Shown: positions 27,301-31,138 of the stretch, piece by piece | Position numbering within the stretch: position 1 is the stretch's first letter | Layout of the letters: each line of letters opens with the position of its first letter | The notes under the pieces: model-generated | Database searches by the model: none | What the model saw: only the letters and a program-made list of their open reading frames with translations | What the model was told of the DNA's origin: nothing | Program-made: the position numbers and the translations under genes | Source: Branchiostoma floridae | Lineage: Eukaryota > Chordata > Leptocardii > Amphioxiformes > Branchiostomatidae | DNA: 43,525 nucleotides | Reading direction: 5' to 3' | NCBI RefSeq assembly: GCF_000003815.2 | Contig: NC_049997.1 | Span: 17,072,984 to 17,116,508, forward strand

Positions 27301-29317
27301 GTAAAGATTGCCTTTGCCACAGATGAGGCTTCTACTTGTTACAAGTTCAGTATGTTTGTTACACACGTTATGGGGATTCCGGAGGAATCTAACACAGTTG
27401 ACTTCATGTTTTGCATGAACCACACCAATTCAAATGTATTATTGGTATGTTGGTACTCTTTGGTTTATTTAGAGCCACAGTTAGCTTGAATTTCAGCTAT
27501 TGTTTCCTGTGGTCGATAGATGGCTTGGGCGCTCTTATATTAGCCCAGTCGTTCAACACATTCATGCTATACATTGCCTTACCTTACATGTACATTGTAC
27601 CCGTTACAATTGTTGTGCAATAAACATTGATTTATTTTATTGTTATAGGCTGTTCTTTCACGAGGATCAGCCACTTCATCTAATGGGTTTCTCCCCTCTA
27701 TGAAGGGAAACAAGAGGTTTGTGTTTTTCTCCTCAAAGGTGACTTGAGGATGGCTCCTTCCCCTTGGGAAAAGGGGGGGGGGCAAGTTGATGGGACTGGA
27801 CAATGTGTACCAAGTCCTAAGGATTAATGCTTTTTCAGTGTTTGTTCATCAGGCACTCAGTGTTATCTAACAGTTATACTGGTAGGACATTAGGTCACGA
27901 GAACTGACCTTCTTAGACTATAACTGATACTTCAGTTGATACCTGTGCTGTCCAGATACAGCTTTGGAGTCTGCATATTGTACTCTCCCTGAACAAGGTC
28001 GAGTCAATGAGGTATAATTGGGGGTTATGCTAAGATGTACTTACCATCTACAGTATAATCTGAATTATACCTCATACGAGACCTTGTTCAGGTATATCTT
28101 CCCACCCTCAGTAACTTATGTTCAGCTGCAGGGATTTAGTGAACATTACCCACCCATGGACAGCACAGACTTATTTATCTACTCTCGCACTCAGTCAATG
28201 ATGATTGGGAAGGGGCGTCATCACGTGAGGTCCCATCATGCTTTGCTTTTCTTTTCTTTGTATGTTGTGCACCATCTAGCGATTCCCAGGAATACTGCAT
28301 ATTGTACTCTCCCTGAACAAGGTCTCGTATGAGGTATAATTCAGATTATACTGTAGATGGTAAGTACATCTTAGCATAACCCCCAATTATACTAATCTTC
28401 TGTTCCAGCGTACCATGCCATAGTTGGTTCAGGGTCGTCCCAGCCCAGCCAACAGAGCAGTCTGTACCTACACCAGTCTCCCACCGCAGTTCCACCTCCT
28501 CCATACAGCTCCGCATCTCCTGGTATTCACACATTCTTCATATGATTCTGCTTTCATAATTTGGATTGCCAGTATAATCACCCTTTGGTGTAACACACAA
28601 GCTTCTGTAATCTGTATAGCAGATAACGAGTTCCTCTCTACAAACATTTGAATGTACCAATTGTAGGTTAATAACTTTGTACCTGAAGGCACTGTTCTTT
28701 GTTGTACAATAGCAAAGTGAGTGTATTCTTGGGATTGCATGCTTGTGTCGAACAAAATTCATCTGTCTAGCAAAAAAGGTCATTTGTAATTTTCATAGCT
28801 GACAACAAACATTGTAAGACAGAACATCTCAGAATTCTAGAAGTGCTGGCTTTTATTTTGTGAAGGGAGTGCTGATTTATGATTTTCAACATTGGATAAG
28901 GTTCTCTAATGCCAAGAGACAGTGAAACAATGAAACTCCTTCCCTGGCATTAGAGAACTTAAGCCATATATAATGTTGCAAGTTACAAAACAGAGCTGCA
29001 ATATAAAATAAAAGCCTGTCCTATACTAGAGGACTGCGAAGGAGACTTAGACTAATGATAATGTCCACAAGTCATGGAGTACCTTTTGTATTCCATGTCT
29101 ATTATGCTAAAAAATGATGTAAGATTTCCTGGTACATTTTTCTTCATTGACATATCATCGACTTCTCCTTCCTACTGCCATTCCAGGCTTTCAACACTCC
29201 CCCTGGGGATCGCCATTCCAGACCACGGACACCTCCCCCCGGAACAGAACACGACTATGGAGCACAGACTATAACCCAACGGAGGGGTCTCCTCTATTAC
29301 ACAGCAAAACCTCCTAG
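195..29317 (+). CDS. NUP210: Nuclear pore membrane glycoprotein 210 (gp210/NUP210), 5'-partial, 29 exons
   Basis: The gene encodes the large single-pass nuclear pore membrane glycoprotein that rings the pore in the perinuclear space. The window holds 29 exons whose splice phases all agree, giving 4194 nt (1397 residues plus stop). The vertebrate family is about 1900 residues, so roughly 500 N-terminal residues lie upstream. Order seen: lumenal beta-rich Ig-like repeats, including a BIG2-like module (exon 14693-14867) and a highly recognisable stretch beginning MPLYVMGVNEHQTPF (11890-12021); a transmembrane helix FWILLVLTAIAICAATFI (21607-21726); then a Ser/Pro-rich cytoplasmic tail. N-glycosylation sequons such as NTS, NLT, NIT and NCS fit a lumenal domain. 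Introns carry many repeats, but no exon is broken. I recognised the family from sequence memory and ran no alignment; the paralogue NUP210L cannot be excluded, though a pre-vertebrate single copy is expected. Confidence 0.93.
332..480 (+). repeat. Dispersed repeat family R1, copy 1
   Basis: Shares a long segment with 14340-14550: both contain tttgcagccaggggctgaat, then a gtgaggagcttacaatagg segment, and end in ggtgacctcaatacgacagt plus attgcccca. Copy 1 starts 29 bp inside the intron after exon w1. The family is unidentified. Confidence 0.8.
481..904 (+). mobile_element. tRNA-derived SINE-like element
   Basis: Contains a tRNA B-box-like motif (gggtttgaatcc, near 569-580). This is followed by the segment cccttgagaaaggcacttta, resembling the conserved body of many invertebrate and fish SINEs, and a long tail region that runs into the assembly gap. 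It lies directly downstream of repeat R1. No clear target-site duplication can be shown because the 3' end is in the N run. Confidence 0.6.
905..1004. other. Assembly gap (100 N)
   Basis: A run of exactly 100 N in the intron between w1 and w2, at the downstream end of a SINE-like repeat. The splice phase across it is consistent, so no exon is obviously lost. Confidence 0.99.
1255..1344 (+). CDS. NUP210: NUP210 exon w2
   Basis: Acceptor ttaccag, donor gtatgg. Joined to w1 it reads N-PRVLHHYDDCRLLKMEFKF and on to AVFQLVEG. One base is left over at the 3' end. Confidence 0.9.
1914..2068 (+). CDS. NUP210: NUP210 exon w3
   Basis: Acceptor cccctccag, donor gtaaga. It encodes GATAVESPVNTSCRAVQVKA, with an NTS sequon, and ends ATVTIAAYNPLK in phase 0. 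This is typical of the end of an Ig-like lumenal repeat. Confidence 0.92.
2431..2537. other. Assembly gap (107 N)
   Basis: A run of 107 N in the intron between w3 and w4, ending 70 bp before exon w4. The exon join across it is in phase. Confidence 0.99.
2608..2719 (+). CDS. NUP210: NUP210 exon w4
   Basis: Acceptor attttgcag, donor gtactt. It encodes PVDPEDIAVVAIGSSKDVVF and then GGPLPWVLDTSKYHPR. The GGPxPW motif precedes the next lumenal repeat. One base is left over. Confidence 0.93.
2881..2903 (+). repeat. (GAT)n microsatellite
   Basis: About seven GAT units followed by a short GT run, in the intron between w4 and w5. A cctcctgtatgaaaagggag segment just upstream (2776-2795) may belong to a further dispersed repeat. 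Confidence 0.85.
3052..3132 (+). repeat. Dispersed repeat family R5, copy 1 (GTAACACACCAG type)
   Basis: Contains cttcggcgtaacacaccagc, then ttcgcaggcacgcggcgcgg. A diverged copy is at 20422-20515, in the same orientation. A fragment of the same motif (ggtgtaacacacaagcttct) lies near 28580. This is a short interspersed, MITE-like family of unknown class. Confidence 0.65.
3261..3320 (+). CDS. NUP210: NUP210 exon w5
   Basis: Acceptor tatgtgcag, donor gtgagt. It encodes ALGEKNALVSIDHVPSYGGQ after joining to w4. The exon is only 60 nt and leaves one base over. Confidence 0.88.
4011..4057 (+). CDS. NUP210: NUP210 exon w6
   Basis: A micro-exon of 47 nt. Acceptor tttcattgcag, donor gtaaaa. It encodes KNLHIFRVLCKDLGDQ and ends in phase 0, too short for ordinary ORF scans. 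The 470 bp intron that follows is AT-rich with no further signal I can name. Confidence 0.88.
4527..4700 (+). CDS. NUP210: NUP210 exon w7
   Basis: Acceptor tctcccttag, donor gtaagg. It encodes TLTSTVANGPTAKNQFPASA and ends DVPCPITPESGQQ. The 3' part of this exon and its donor are repeated three more times in the following intron. Confidence 0.93.
4634..5235 (+). repeat. Tandem duplications of the exon w7 tail and splice donor
   Basis: The exon segment around taaatatcctcagtcagat, with its donor caggtaaggtca and flanking intron, recurs in diverged form at about 4837, 4993 and 5140 (spacing about 203, 156 and 147 bp). Each copy keeps a caggtgagg-like or aggtgaggt donor and part of the trailing tgtgaaagaaggact sequence. 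The extra copies carry indels. I see no good acceptor in front of them, so they are probably silent. Confidence 0.85.
5278..5595 (+). repeat. Dispersed repeat family R2, copy 1
   Basis: About 320 bp containing aaaatggaccattgttttg, cccattcacaagttttcaca, then a palindromic block aggtccaggttcaggtcgga followed by cctggacc, and ending ttttctgtacc. Related copies are at 6149-6562 (+) and 8018-8395 (-), all in introns of this gene. Confidence 0.8.
5818..6016 (+). CDS. NUP210: NUP210 exon w8
   Basis: Acceptor ccacatctag, donor gtaagt. It encodes IPVHNYEYLDVDVVVTDGNG, then an SSLAIAWETSDQSLADF stretch. The DGNGRxFDNFSSLxxxW pattern is typical of the gp210 lumenal repeats. One base is left over. Confidence 0.94.
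6149..6562 (+). repeat. Dispersed repeat family R2, copy 2
   Basis: Same orientation and order as copy 1: a ggaccggttcgaaaatg segment, tggaccattgttttgtgtat, cccattcacaagttttcaca, then the aggtccaggttctggtccgg palindrome. It ends 26 bp before exon w9. About 100 bp longer than copy 1. Confidence 0.8.
6589..6800 (+). CDS. NUP210: NUP210 exon w9
   Basis: Acceptor acatcccag, donor gtaatg. It encodes S-MQTVVPKRKRGSMTITGAI and then YNKHFFQYHGIKIA, ending IFNHPSNK in phase 0. The acceptor lies just after repeat R2 copy 2. Confidence 0.93.
6822..7160 (+). repeat. Degenerate minisatellite (TAGTGTTAACTAGAATTGA)
   Basis: The intron 3' of w9 is made of imperfect units of about 25-30 bp around agtgttaactagaattga, with variants such as agagttaactagagttgatg and tagtgttaactagaattgag. 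Roughly ten degenerate units can be followed by eye. Confidence 0.7.
7297..7398 (+). CDS. NUP210: NUP210 exon w10
   Basis: Acceptor tttttccacag, donor gtgact. It encodes VQIVVSGGSGHFHVEPSDSR and ends FYNDKTRSIE in phase 0. The GGSGxF motif is shared by gp210 lumenal repeats. Confidence 0.93.
7810..7938 (+). CDS. NUP210: NUP210 exon w11
   Basis: Acceptor actctaccccag, donor gtaatt. It encodes VVPVDNGALTLTVHDLCLEM, then a VIYISGVEVIEVKMVDK stretch, in phase 0. The LTVHDLCL stretch is one of the best conserved gp210 segments. Confidence 0.95.
8018..8395 (-). repeat. Dispersed repeat family R2, copy 3 (inverted)
   Basis: The reverse complement of the family. It opens with the ggtccaggtc block at about 8050-8110, followed by tttgaaatcctatcttcatg (8195-8214), the complement of the catgaagataggattttgaa part of copy 1. 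Orientation is opposite to copies 1 and 2. Confidence 0.7.
8524..8651 (+). CDS. NUP210: NUP210 exon w12
   Basis: Acceptor tacccgaag, donor gtatgt. It encodes VQLYNVIRADVRVLDSSGEP, then the sequon-containing FPLMNLTPHP and ATGIISV. Two bases are left over. The 586 bp intron that follows holds nothing I can name. Confidence 0.93.
9238..9376 (+). CDS. NUP210: NUP210 exon w13
   Basis: Acceptor tgttccag, donor gtaagg. It encodes R-PDPKLAADPYTVRYEVKGD, then LGHTTLSFQASAKSG, ending MNVQ in phase 0. Confidence 0.93.
9377..9998 (+). other. Intron w13-w14, little content
   Basis: A 622 bp AT-rich intron. It has a short (GGTA)n run at 9885-9896 and a small stem, ctctggt ... accagag (about 9592-9613). 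No gene or mobile element is recognised. Confidence 0.6.
9999..10137 (+). CDS. NUP210: NUP210 exon w14
   Basis: Acceptor tttcttttcag, donor gtaaac. It encodes VFPPLKLSPRNITLIIGEVF, then AIGGPQPLADIVYSIGNSD. FPPLxLxPRNxTLxxG and GGPQP are gp210 hallmarks; NIT is a sequon. One base is left over. Confidence 0.95.
10249..10430 (+). mobile_element. MITE family R4 (CAGTCAAAC ends), copy 1, diverged
   Basis: Opens with gcagtcaaacc, contains ttttggtggtcccttaga and cattaagaatcctgtc, and ends near gacagtttgacagtt. It shares these blocks with 15998-16156; the terminal motif is shared with 38486-38688. It is the most degraded copy. Confidence 0.6.
10640..10795 (+). repeat. Dispersed repeat family R6, partial copy
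   Basis: Contains aacagtggaccaaggctcag, cctgtcgtcaggactgcaac and ttccagtagcttgcat, and ends in ctaaccactaa. The blocks recur in 12850-13115 and 16950-17190. The end resembles the complement of a tRNA-like region, so this may be a SINE. Confidence 0.55.
10844..11028 (+). CDS. NUP210: NUP210 exon w15
   Basis: Acceptor ccacccag, donor gtaaac. It encodes D-NSGLIEAVAVGDTVVTGVA, then a QVFVYVVRLTGVKIHAPLNR stretch, ending in phase 0. The sequence VxVVxLxGVxIxAPLxR continues directly into w16. Confidence 0.95.
11059..11243 (+). mobile_element. MITE family R3 (TACCGTAAATGC ends), copy 1
   Basis: A 185 bp element bounded by TACCGTAAATGC at 11059 and its inverse GCATTTACAGTA ending at 11243. TA at both ends fits a Tc1/mariner-type TA target site. 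Inner blocks aaaaccaccgcaaac and gtgaactcaaaaccac are subterminal repeats. It lies 30 bp after exon w15. Confidence 0.75.
11244..11889 (+). other. Intron w15-w16 remainder, no feature seen
   Basis: AT-rich intronic sequence after the MITE. I see no exon, mobile-element end or long inverted repeat in it. Confidence 0.6.
11890..12021 (+). CDS. NUP210: NUP210 exon w16
   Basis: Acceptor ttgtgtccag, donor gtaggg. It encodes MPLYVMGVNEHQTPFTFGHA, then IPGLTFHWSLGNKDVIDL. This is the strongest single recognition signal for gp210 in the window: PLYVMG, TPFxFG and PGLTFHWS. Ends in phase 0. Confidence 0.97.
12531..12778 (+). CDS. NUP210: NUP210 exon w17
   Basis: Acceptor tttctttcag, donor gtgagc. 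It encodes NGVTLSEDDAYAMRVRALNQ, then LTDTAHLHVFEKLRLMVPET and LLLMSPKSVGQIRTN. The exon is 248 nt, the longest in the gene here. Two bases are left over. Confidence 0.95.
12850..13115 (+). repeat. Dispersed repeat family R6, full copy 1
   Basis: Shares ttatgtacagtatttacagg (12900-12919) and a later block tctagtagcgtgcatgtcag with 16950-17190. It ends in a tRNA-like region (gggttactagccactaacc). Probably a SINE-type family in the + direction. Confidence 0.6.
13368..14219 (+). mobile_element. Terminal-inverted-repeat element with CGAACCGTGCC ends
   Basis: An 852 bp block bounded by tgttgcgccccgaaccgtgc (from 13368) and its inverse gcacggttcggggcgcaaca (to 14219). The first 200 bp and last 90 bp are packed with direct and inverted copies of gcacggtttggggc and gccccaaaccgtgc. 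The middle is unique and has no convincing coding content. No target-site duplication is obvious. A non-autonomous DNA transposon of unknown superfamily is the best reading. Confidence 0.7.
14340..14550 (+). repeat. Dispersed repeat family R1, copy 2, with internal duplication
   Basis: Matches 332-480 but contains a 59-bp tandem duplication: the segment from tctggagcgagctgccattc to cctcaatacgactg (14431 on) is repeated from 14490. It therefore reads as about 1.4 units. It lies 142 bp before exon w18. Confidence 0.8.
14693..14867 (+). CDS. NUP210: NUP210 exon w18 (BIG2-like module)
   Basis: Acceptor ccaaccacag, donor gttaga. It encodes R-DGACKVVYELITCPEEGSV, then VVAVDSQGRVTAGSATGQAN. The VDSxGxVTAGxATGxAxIxVTA pattern is a bacterial Ig-like (BIG2) fold, known in gp210. 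Ends in phase 0. Confidence 0.95.
15318..15410 (-). repeat. Poly-T-headed dispersed repeat fragment
   Basis: A T-run at 15318-15330 is followed by gaacctttgtttattcatga, then aatcggcctgtaggccgctt. Read on the minus strand this is an A-tailed 3' end, as in a LINE or SINE. The rest of the 689 bp intron shows nothing else. Confidence 0.45.
15557..15729 (+). CDS. NUP210: NUP210 exon w19
   Basis: Acceptor ttgtttttag, donor gtaaag. It encodes VKPVSYITVNSETDVASVGN, then LSVIPVGMTITLRVSFHDNV, ending LKKRPNR. VKPVSYI, the PxGxxxxLxVxFHDNxG pattern and the two leftover bases fit the family and the next exon. Confidence 0.96.
15998..16156 (+). mobile_element. MITE family R4, copy 2
   Basis: Begins TACAGTCAAACTTATAC, contains acttttggtggtcccttc and cattaagaatcctgtctata, and ends near gacagatttt. 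Structured like 10249-10430; the terminal motif is shared with the better preserved 38486-38688. Confidence 0.65.
16585..16802 (+). CDS. NUP210: NUP210 exon w20
   Basis: Acceptor ctcgtcacag, donor gttaga. It encodes R-FDLTQISRGPENGTFVLKA, then GHTILKVWDEGNPRIADYVP and VGYAISPALATVSRGDIICL. The sequon NGT and the motif TILKVWD are family-typical. One base is left over. Confidence 0.96.
16950..17190 (+). repeat. Dispersed repeat family R6, full copy 2
   Basis: Contains ctatgtacagtatttacagg, then cctgtcctaagggctgttac and tttccaatagtgtggat, and ends near gtcacaggccattgg. Same orientation and block order as 12850-13115. Confidence 0.6.
17292..17428 (+). CDS. NUP210: NUP210 exon w21
   Basis: Acceptor ttattctttag, donor gtaggg. 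It encodes G-SLAKWETSDQRVVQVVGTT, then GLALATNPGTTTINYRLSTT. Ends in phase 0. It is the end of a lumenal Ig-like repeat. Confidence 0.95.
17818..17944 (+). CDS. NUP210: NUP210 exon w22
   Basis: Acceptor ttgtctag, donor gtacgt. It encodes VTVVPVDEVQILTNGVKFVT, then VPQQEPYLVPVVLGTGATNV. One base is left over. Two RFX X-box-like palindromes (gttacatggcaac and ttcccatggcaac) lie in the 50 bp upstream. Confidence 0.93.
17945..18766 (+). other. Intron w22-w23, no clear feature
   Basis: An 822 bp intron. A short direct repeat, tatgataatggct, occurs twice near 18650-18676. No exon, transposon end or long palindrome is seen. Confidence 0.6.
18767..18922 (+). CDS. NUP210: NUP210 exon w23
   Basis: Acceptor ttttttttcag, donor gtactg. 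It encodes G-NCSKDLLASMTEQQAFLQK, with an NCS sequon, then LFHCGLLFSSEVTEVSAREM and FLATPGFDPES. Two cysteines are conserved-looking. One base is left over. Confidence 0.95.
19441..19529 (+). CDS. NUP210: NUP210 exon w24
   Basis: Acceptor cttttcccag, donor gtacac. It encodes G-QYFCRVSQVQQNTHQVQAM and ends VETSLQLQ in phase 0. Confidence 0.92.
19779..19989 (-). mobile_element. MITE family R3, copy 2 (inverted)
   Basis: A 211 bp element bounded by TACTGTAAATGC and GCATTTACGGTA with TA at each end. Its inner gcggtggtggccaccacaaa and accgcaaacatgaaacc blocks match copy 1 at 11059-11243 in reverse. The perfect ggtggccacc palindrome sits at its centre. Confidence 0.75.
20108..20275 (+). CDS. NUP210: NUP210 exon w25
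   Basis: Acceptor tctttccag, donor gtttgt. It encodes IFVQAADGQPEVSSSIASLR, then FYPAFHLGKADLVLSNKQTR and VTVSGVLDVLNNLQ. Ends in phase 0. Confidence 0.94.
20422..20515 (+). repeat. Dispersed repeat family R5, copy 2
   Basis: Contains cttcggaataacacaccagt, then ttcgcaggcacgtgacgcgg and agctagttgtgtaac. Same orientation as 3052-3132. A shorter echo, tgtatctatagccagtgtaa, follows at about 20627. Confidence 0.65.
20848..21073 (+). CDS. NUP210: NUP210 exon w26
   Basis: Acceptor gcccttccag, donor gtaggt. It encodes VIPSDSSILQIGSPRVADST, then a DIYLTLTCSLTGQVVKVPVN stretch and ends EQVPTVT. This is the last lumenal beta-rich segment. One base is left over. Confidence 0.95.
21607..21726 (+). CDS. 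NUP210: NUP210 exon w27 (transmembrane helix)
   Basis: Acceptor ctctccccag, donor gtatgt. It encodes Y-NPREGVPTWGVLIRAILEN, then the membrane helix FWILLVLTAIAICAATFI. This single helix anchors gp210 in the pore membrane. One base is left over, to be joined to w28 across a 6.7 kb intron. Confidence 0.94.
21848..22002 (+). CDS. Candidate alternative last exon of NUP210
   Basis: A polypyrimidine-rich acceptor (ttcttctttgcatgcag) lies only 121 bp after w27. In the phase set by w27 the reading continues as K-KSRLLNMVKEGGRSSHC and on to a TAA at 22000, adding 51 residues after the membrane helix. The Lys/Arg cluster right after the helix is what a stop-transfer signal would look like, and the main form lacks one there. 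No AATAAA is seen nearby and the later residues are not family-like. It may be chance. Confidence 0.25.
22560..23000 (+). repeat. GC-rich degenerate repeats (TATCGGCG type) inside element A
   Basis: The block is CpG-dense. It repeats cccctatcggcgggctacta-like units: variants of tatcggcg, tttcggcg and accaggccg recur every 50-80 bp. A 145-codon + frame (22550-22987) reads an Arg/Lys-rich peptide with recurring PLSA and GRKT words. It might be the remnant of a retroelement gag-like frame, but I do not recognise it. Confidence 0.45.
24205..25461 (+). mobile_element. Nested transposon with TTGTATA duplication
   Basis: The element at 24212-25454 has terminal inverted repeats gagggtctgcatg / catgcagaccctc. 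It is flanked on both sides by ttgtata (24205-24211 and 25455-25461), a 7-bp target-site duplication. Both subterminal regions are arrays of accgttaagcgttacc-type units, about six degenerate ones on the left and three sharp ones on the right. The core consists of roughly four diverged repeats of about 180 bp around aaatggcgtttca and tcaaaatttctccg. No transposase frame is seen. It is non-autonomous; a 7-bp duplication leaves the superfamily open. Confidence 0.85.
26484..26507. repeat. Perfect short hairpin in element A
   Basis: Arms gccatgatca and tgatcatggc are 10 bp, perfect, with a 4-nt aaac loop. Isolated; function unknown. Confidence 0.7.
26650..26883 (+). repeat. 26-bp minisatellite, nine units
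   Basis: Eight near-identical units begin tgatcaatatgatgagacat and end gtgatg, period 26; a ninth, diverged one begins ggattaatacgat. Units differ mainly at the gagacgtg / gaggcata / gagatatg position. Confidence 0.92.
28016..28388 (+). mobile_element. MITE B with 77-bp perfect inverted repeats
   Basis: A 373 bp element whose first 77 bases (from aattgggggttatgctaaga) are the exact inverse of its last 77 (28312-28388). Its right half (28197-28324) equals the inverse of the left arm of element A, so A and B are one family. It abuts the right end of A at a shared AATT and ends 20 bp before exon w28. Confidence 0.85.
28409..28522 (+). CDS. NUP210: NUP210 exon w28 (cytoplasmic tail)
   Basis: Acceptor tctgttccag, donor gtattc. 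After joining to w27 it encodes T-YHAIVGSGSSQPSQQSSLY, then HQSPTAVPPPPYSSASP. The tail is Ser/Pro/Gln-rich, as gp210 tails are, and contains a PPPPY motif. One base is left over. The acceptor lies 20 bp after a MITE end. Confidence 0.88.
28901..28958. repeat. Inverted repeat in intron w28-w29
   Basis: Arms gttctctaatgcca (28901-28914) and tggcattagagaac (28945-28958) are perfect, with a 30-nt loop. It could fold in the pre-mRNA. Confidence 0.8.
29187..29317 (+). CDS. NUP210: NUP210 exon w29 (last coding exon, stop TAG)
   Basis: Acceptor tgccattccag. It encodes G-FQHSPWGSPFQTTDTSPRN, then LWSTDYNPTEGSPLLHSKTS and TAG at 29315-29317. Several SP and TSP sites look like mitotic proline-directed phosphorylation sites known for the family tail. 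Confidence 0.9.
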
Positions 29318-29533
29318 CATCTTAGAAAAAACTTTAAGAAGTTTATACATCATTTACTAGCCAAACAAAACACATTTTTTACACCAACAACGTTTACTTG
29401 AGTGTCATCGGTACATGTGCATGTACACAAAATGTACATGATATTAGAAATATGAAATAAGATATGAAACATATTTCTTGTCATATTTGTACGCTGCCTA
29501 CCTCTAATCCTCACGTGACAGTGAACAACTGGC

Positions 29534-29539
29534 AATAAA
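29534..29539 (+). terminator. Possible NUP210 polyadenylation signal
   Basis: AATAAA 217 bp after the stop codon, the first canonical hexamer downstream. Cleavage position not determined. Confidence 0.5.
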
Positions 29540-29583
29540 CTGGATATTGAATTAGTATTCATACATGTACAAATTTACATGAC

Positions 29584-29836
29584 GTTAAGCATTCGTCGAT
29601 GTAGGTTAGACATCCAGGTAATAAGGTACACCAAAAAGTAGTTACTCAAGCAACTGGATATGGTTTTGGAAACGGTCAGACATTTCGGATAGAATTCACT
29701 ATCCTTCGATGTCTAACCTACATCGACGTATCACTGTCACTGACGAAGGATAATGGATTCTATCCAAAACGTCTGACTGTTTCCAAAACCATATCCAGTT
29801 GCTTGAGTAACTACTTTTTGGTGGATGTTAAGCATT
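29584..29836. repeat. Interlocking inverted repeats with flanking 10-bp direct repeat
   Basis: Order: direct repeat gttaagcatt (29584-29593); arm a (29594-29613); arm b, 79 nt (29630-29708); arm a inverse, perfect 20 nt (29709-29728); arm b inverse (29744-29822); direct repeat gttaagcatt (29827-29836). The a-b-a'-b' order cannot form two nested hairpins. The direct repeats look like a target-site duplication, so it may be a small transposon. Confidence 0.85.
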
Positions 29837-31138
29837 ATCTCTCGTTGTAAATGACAGTCGAACCATTGTCAGTATTTTTATTTTTGACCATTTCTTTTTT
29901 CTTCAATGTCACTTCTCCCTATTGAAATATGTACAAGAAAGTCCTATGAAACATAGAGCTTTTTACACGATTACACATGTATATGTTAAAACTCAGTTTG
30001 TCTTTTTTTGAATTGACCAATGTGATATTTGTACTTTTTGCAGTTTATATAGATCTAACAGTTACTATGCAGTTACAGTAGACAGTCACTCTCTTTTCAC
30101 TAAAGGTTGCGACCACTGAATAACCAAGTATTTGACAGATCACAAAACAAATTCCATCTTCTTTTTTTTTACATTTTGTGTTTATTGTTGATGCTGTTTC
30201 TTTTAAATCCAACCTTAACATCTTGCCTGTATATGCCACATATTTGTCCAATCAAATGTTGCACAATTCCAATTTTGGTCTCCATACAGTCACTCAGTGA
30301 TCACCCTATATAGTGAGAAGGGGCTTAGCTTATTTAGAAACTAAAGAGACAGTAACTATTACATATTACACATGTATTATTTATGAGCTTGACAAGATAT
30401 TGTATTGAACAGAATGTGAAAAGAAGCCCTGGATCTAAGTTTTCGTCTTTGAAAAAGAGGAAATATGCCACTAGTAGATTCATGTATATACATCAGGCCA
30501 GTACAAAAATGTATGTAGTACTACTAGTATTGAGAGCAGCACACTTTACAAGAAAGCTATTAGTTGTATTATTTTTGTTCAGCTTTCTTCTAGTGATATG
30601 TACATGTTAATGCTTAGATTTATGGAAATGTAGACTACATGTATATTGCAATACAAGCCAGTGAATGGTATGAATTTGCATTGGCACTCATGTGACATTT
30701 ACATGTATACATGAATGTGCGTGTACCATAGATGGAAATGCATTATGTTGATAAGTTCCATTTAGTTGGAGCTTTGTTTTCCCCCTATGAAAATGCCCTG
30801 ATTAGTGTTGGTGGTTGGCGAAAAAGATAGGGATAAATACATATTGTATTTGACATAATGTCTGTCCTTGTGTTTTGTGCATTCGGTGTGAATATTTGGA
30901 GATCAGACTACTTTCAGTTGCATCATATAACATTTAACAGAAATTTAAGGAATAAATGTGTTCATGTAGAAAAATCTCAAAACGTGGTAGACAAAAACAC
31001 AAGTCATGTCTTGTGTACAAACATATAAACACTAATATACACACAATTTAGGGAAGAACTACATGTGCTATAAAGATCAACTAAAAGCTCTCACTCGTAT
31101 TTTCTCAAAATGAGGTGGGAAACTTTAATGATCATATT
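29837..31138. other. Intergenic, convergent gene ends
   Basis: AT-rich sequence between the 3' end of NUP210 (+) and the 3' end of the minus-strand NB-ARC pseudogene. No gene, RNA or mobile element is recognised; short ORFs here look random. Confidence 0.6.

Larger units (their letters stand above)
22330..28019 (+). mobile_element. Large terminal-inverted-repeat element A in the last NUP210 intron
   Basis: The 49 bp at 22330-22378 (starting aattatacctcattgactcg) recur as a perfect inverse at 27971-28019. The left arm further matches 28197-28324 inversely over 128 of 128 bases (22349-22476). Arms this perfect point to recent activity. The 5.7 kb interior contains a GC-rich repetitive block, a nested transposon and a minisatellite, but no recognisable transposase, so it looks non-autonomous or gutted. 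The target-site duplication is uncertain; AATT is possible. Confidence 0.75.
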
